Shown one piece after another: positions 62,352 to 64,000 of a DNA stretch of 64,000 bases. Under the pieces are notes generated by a model. It was not told the origin of the DNA and searched no databases. It saw nothing but the letters and a program-made list of their open reading frames with translations. The stretch is from Ruegeria sp. ANG-S4 (lineage in GTDB: Bacteria > Pseudomonadota > Alphaproteobacteria > Rhodobacterales > Rhodobacteraceae), in contig NZ_JWLK01000001.1 of assembly GCF_000814005.1 (NCBI RefSeq), positions 1,116,001 to 1,180,000 of the forward strand. The letters are read 5' to 3'. Each line of letters opens with the position of its first letter. Position 1 is the stretch's first letter. Position numbers and translations under genes: made by a program.

Positions 62352-63311
62352 TCAGTTCGCAGCTGCGGCCGCTTCGGCCACCCAGGCGTCGAATTGCTCT
62401 TGGTTTTCTGAAATCCAGTCGGCCGCGTGGCGCTGGAAGTCTTCGAGCGTGTTTTCCCCATCGCGCAGTTTCACCTGCGCCGCGTTGACTGCGCTGATCG
62501 GGATATCGACGAGTTCAAAGAACTTTGCAGCGGCAGGGTTTTCTTCGAGAAAGTCGTTGTTCGCAACGATGTAAACGTCGTTGACGGCAAAACCCGCATC
62601 CATCGCGCCGTCGCTTTGAACACCGATCTGCACCACGTCTTCACCGGGGACCAGAACATCGCTGATCCAGTTTGGCGTCCAAGTGTAATAGAGGATGGCC
62701 CCGCCTTCGTTGTATCGTGTGATGGTGTCCGCCATGATCGCGAAATAGCTGCCCTGATCATGTTGCACGGTGTCACGCAGGCTCAAGTTGTCCAGATGAT
62801 CCTCAATTGCGATTTCGCATCCCCAACCGGGGTTGCAGCCGGACAGGTTGGCACGTCCATCCCCATCCGCATCGAACAGGGCAGCAATGGCAGGATCAGA
62901 AAACTGTTGTACACTGGTTATGCCATTCGCTTCGGCGGTCTTCTTGTCGATAAAGAACCCCTGACCCGCACCGGTTATGCCAGCTTTCACGCGTGTCATG
63001 GTGCTTTCACCACCGGATTTGTCAAAAAAATCGTTATGAAGGGGCTTCCAGTGATTGAACGTGTAATCAGCATCACCGGATGCGACAGCCAGATGAACGG
63101 CGGGGAAATCAGCCTCCAAAGTTTCTTCCACGTTGTACCCCAGGGCCTCTAGGCCCTGCTGCACGACCATATGTTGGAACCATGCGTTGGCGGGTGACCC
63201 CTTGATGGGCGACACGTCGACCCCTGCGCCGGGCTGATCCGCGGCAAACGCCGGAAGTCCAAGCACGGTTACAACCGCCACAGTGCGAGCAAGATTGGAA
63301 ACGTCTGTCAT
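62352..63311 (-). CDS. proX: ProX-type periplasmic binding protein
   Basis: A 319-residue exported binding protein with a signal peptide (RTVAVVTVLGLPAFAAD). The ProX pattern is clear: FPAVHLAVASGDADYTFNHW, DGRANLSGCNPGWGCE (a disulphide loop) and ILYYTWTPNWISDVL, with Trp and Tyr residues that would form an aromatic cage for a quaternary ammonium. The ribosome site is GGGAGGA. First gene of the operon; a divergent LysR gene lies 121 bases away. The exact ligand (choline sulfate, choline, betaine) is open. Confidence 0.92.
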   Translation of the reverse strand: MTDVSNLARTVAVVTVLGLPAFAADQPGAGVDVSPIKGSPANAWFQHMVVQQGLEALGYNVEETLEADFPAVHLAVASGDADYTFNHWKPLHNDFFDKSGGESTMTRVKAGITGAGQGFFIDKKTAEANGITSVQQFSDPAIAALFDADGDGRANLSGCNPGWGCEIAIEDHLDNLSLRDTVQHDQGSYFAIMADTITRYNEGGAILYYTWTPNWISDVLVPGEDVVQIGVQSDGAMDAGFAVNDVYIVANNDFLEENPAAAKFFELVDIPISAVNAAQVKLRDGENTLEDFQRHAADWISENQEQFDAWVAEAAAAAN

Positions 63312-63432
63312 GTTTTCCTCCCTGAAGTATTTGAAGACCCGTCAGGCCAGTTTCTTCTCTGGGGCGATTTTTTGTCATCCGAATGCAGTTGTGAAGTTCC
63401 AAAATACCATCCAGTTTGTTAACCACTGCGTT

Positions 63433-64000
63433 ATGGTAAACTTGCGCAAAACTCTTACAAAGCTGCCACATTTGATCACCTTCGAAGCGGCATGCAGAAA
63501 TTCAAACTTTACACGGGCGGCAGAAGAGTTGGGCGTCACGCGCGTGTCAGTCAGCCGTCAGATTGCCGAACTGGAACAAGAGCTTGGAGCGACGCTGTTC
63601 GTCAGGGATCACCGAAAGACCTCTTTGACATCTGCCGGCAGGCTGCTGGAGGCAGAAGTGGCACCGGCCCTGCATCAAATTGCAAACGCTATTCAAAACG
63701 TCTCAAAGACATCGGGTGATGTTCCGCTGACGGTAACGACGACGACGGCGTTTGCGACGTACTGGCTGATGCCGCGTATGGTCGATTTCAGCAATCAATT
63801 CCCCGAAGTCGAACTGAACCTCGTTGTCACGGACCGCAAACTGGATCTTGCGGCCGAGAACATCGATGTGGCGATCCGCTATGCCAAGGACAAACCTCTT
63901 GGAGACAATGTGACACCCTTGTTGCGAGAACGGATATTCCCGGTGCTCAGCCCGAAGTATTCGCCCAATACCTCTCTGTCGGAACCCGCTGATCTGACGA
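63433..64000 (+). CDS. LysR-type regulator, probable choline-sulfate regulator (cut by window end)
   Basis: The first 189 codons of a LysR regulator from ATG 63433; the window ends before its stop. The helix-turn-helix reads LPHLITFEAACRNSNFTRAA and TRVSVSRQIAELEQELGATL, and the effector domain opens with VPLTVTTTTAFATYWLMPRM. It is divergent from the proXVW-betC operon. A LysR gene in this position is the usual regulator of choline sulfate use in alphaproteobacteria. Confidence 0.88.
   Translation, partial: MVNLRKTLTKLPHLITFEAACRNSNFTRAAEELGVTRVSVSRQIAELEQELGATLFVRDHRKTSLTSAGRLLEAEVAPALHQIANAIQNVSKTSGDVPLTVTTTTAFATYWLMPRMVDFSNQFPEVELNLVVTDRKLDLAAENIDVAIRYAKDKPLGDNVTPLLRERIFPVLSPKYSPNTSLSEPADLT

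Noticed and set aside
1..64000. tRNA, rRNA and CRISPR arrays
   Set aside because: I looked for tRNA-like arms, ribosomal sequence and regularly spaced repeats and saw none; a covariance-model scan would settle small RNAs.

Overview
The window looks like chromosomal DNA of a marine alphaproteobacterium of the Rhodobacterales (Roseobacter group). The basis is gene content: a dmeRF metal cassette, a choline-O-sulfate operon, ECF42 sigma with its YCII partner, RbsA/RbsC-type sugar transport with an alpha-ketoglutarate semialdehyde route, and LysR, IclR and TetR regulators. No rRNA, tRNA or CRISPR array was seen. The taxonomic call is an inference from protein families, not from a marker gene.

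Layout. 1-5.6 kb: small hypothetical gene, aldo/keto reductase, IlvD/Edd-type dehydratase with an operator-like inverted repeat upstream, an IS6-type remnant fused to the last 68 codons of a flavin monooxygenase, a DUF6653 membrane protein and a GNAT acetyltransferase. 5.8-11.5 kb (minus strand): a coherent block of EF-hand protein, P-loop NTPase, ABC exporter-like protein with a ruined ATPase site, histidine kinase and response regulator. 11.7-14.2 kb: one intact IS6-type element, then ECF42 sigma and its YCII-domain partner. 14.7-20.4 kb: secreted heparinase II/III-like lyase, Zn alcohol dehydrogenase and TauD-type dioxygenase under a divergent LysR gene, and the membrane fragment of a broken adenylate cyclase. 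21.0-27.8 kb: a patch bounded by an IS remnant, holding three unrecognised or unusual genes (HTH protein, split periplasmic binding protein, 706-residue membrane protein), a decayed oligopeptide ABC ATPase and a zinc-ribbon/coiled-coil/CBS membrane protein. 28-33.3 kb: LysR/DUF4242 divergent pair, an allene-oxide-cyclase-like secreted barrel protein (frameshifted), a SABATH-type carboxyl methyltransferase and a TPR protein. 33.5-46.6 kb: dmeR-dmeF, a LysM protein, a LysE exporter, TetR, YceI, a luciferase-domain (DUF5519) protein, an RND efflux pair, a cyclic-nucleotide-binding thioredoxin-reductase-like protein and a membrane adenylate cyclase. 46.8-47.2 kb: another IS6 remnant. 47.4-58.8 kb: a ten-gene catabolic operon. 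58.8-64 kb: choline sulfatase with a ProXVW-type transporter and a divergent LysR gene cut by the window end.

How the genes work together. The 47.4-58.8 kb operon encodes an amidohydrolase, a sugar-type ABC importer (binding protein, double ATPase, two permeases), two regulators, an alpha/beta hydrolase, a fumarylacetoacetate-hydrolase-fold enzyme and a semialdehyde dehydrogenase. The last two fit the end of an oxidative pentose (Weimberg-like) route to 2-oxoglutarate. Its first regulator is a chimera of an IclR-like helix-turn-helix and a copy of the transporter's own binding protein, the most striking architecture in the window. Other candidates for undescribed systems are the EF-hand/P-loop/pseudo-ABC/two-component block, the HTH/periplasmic/membrane cassette at 21.4-26.0 kb, and the SABATH plus AOC-like pair.
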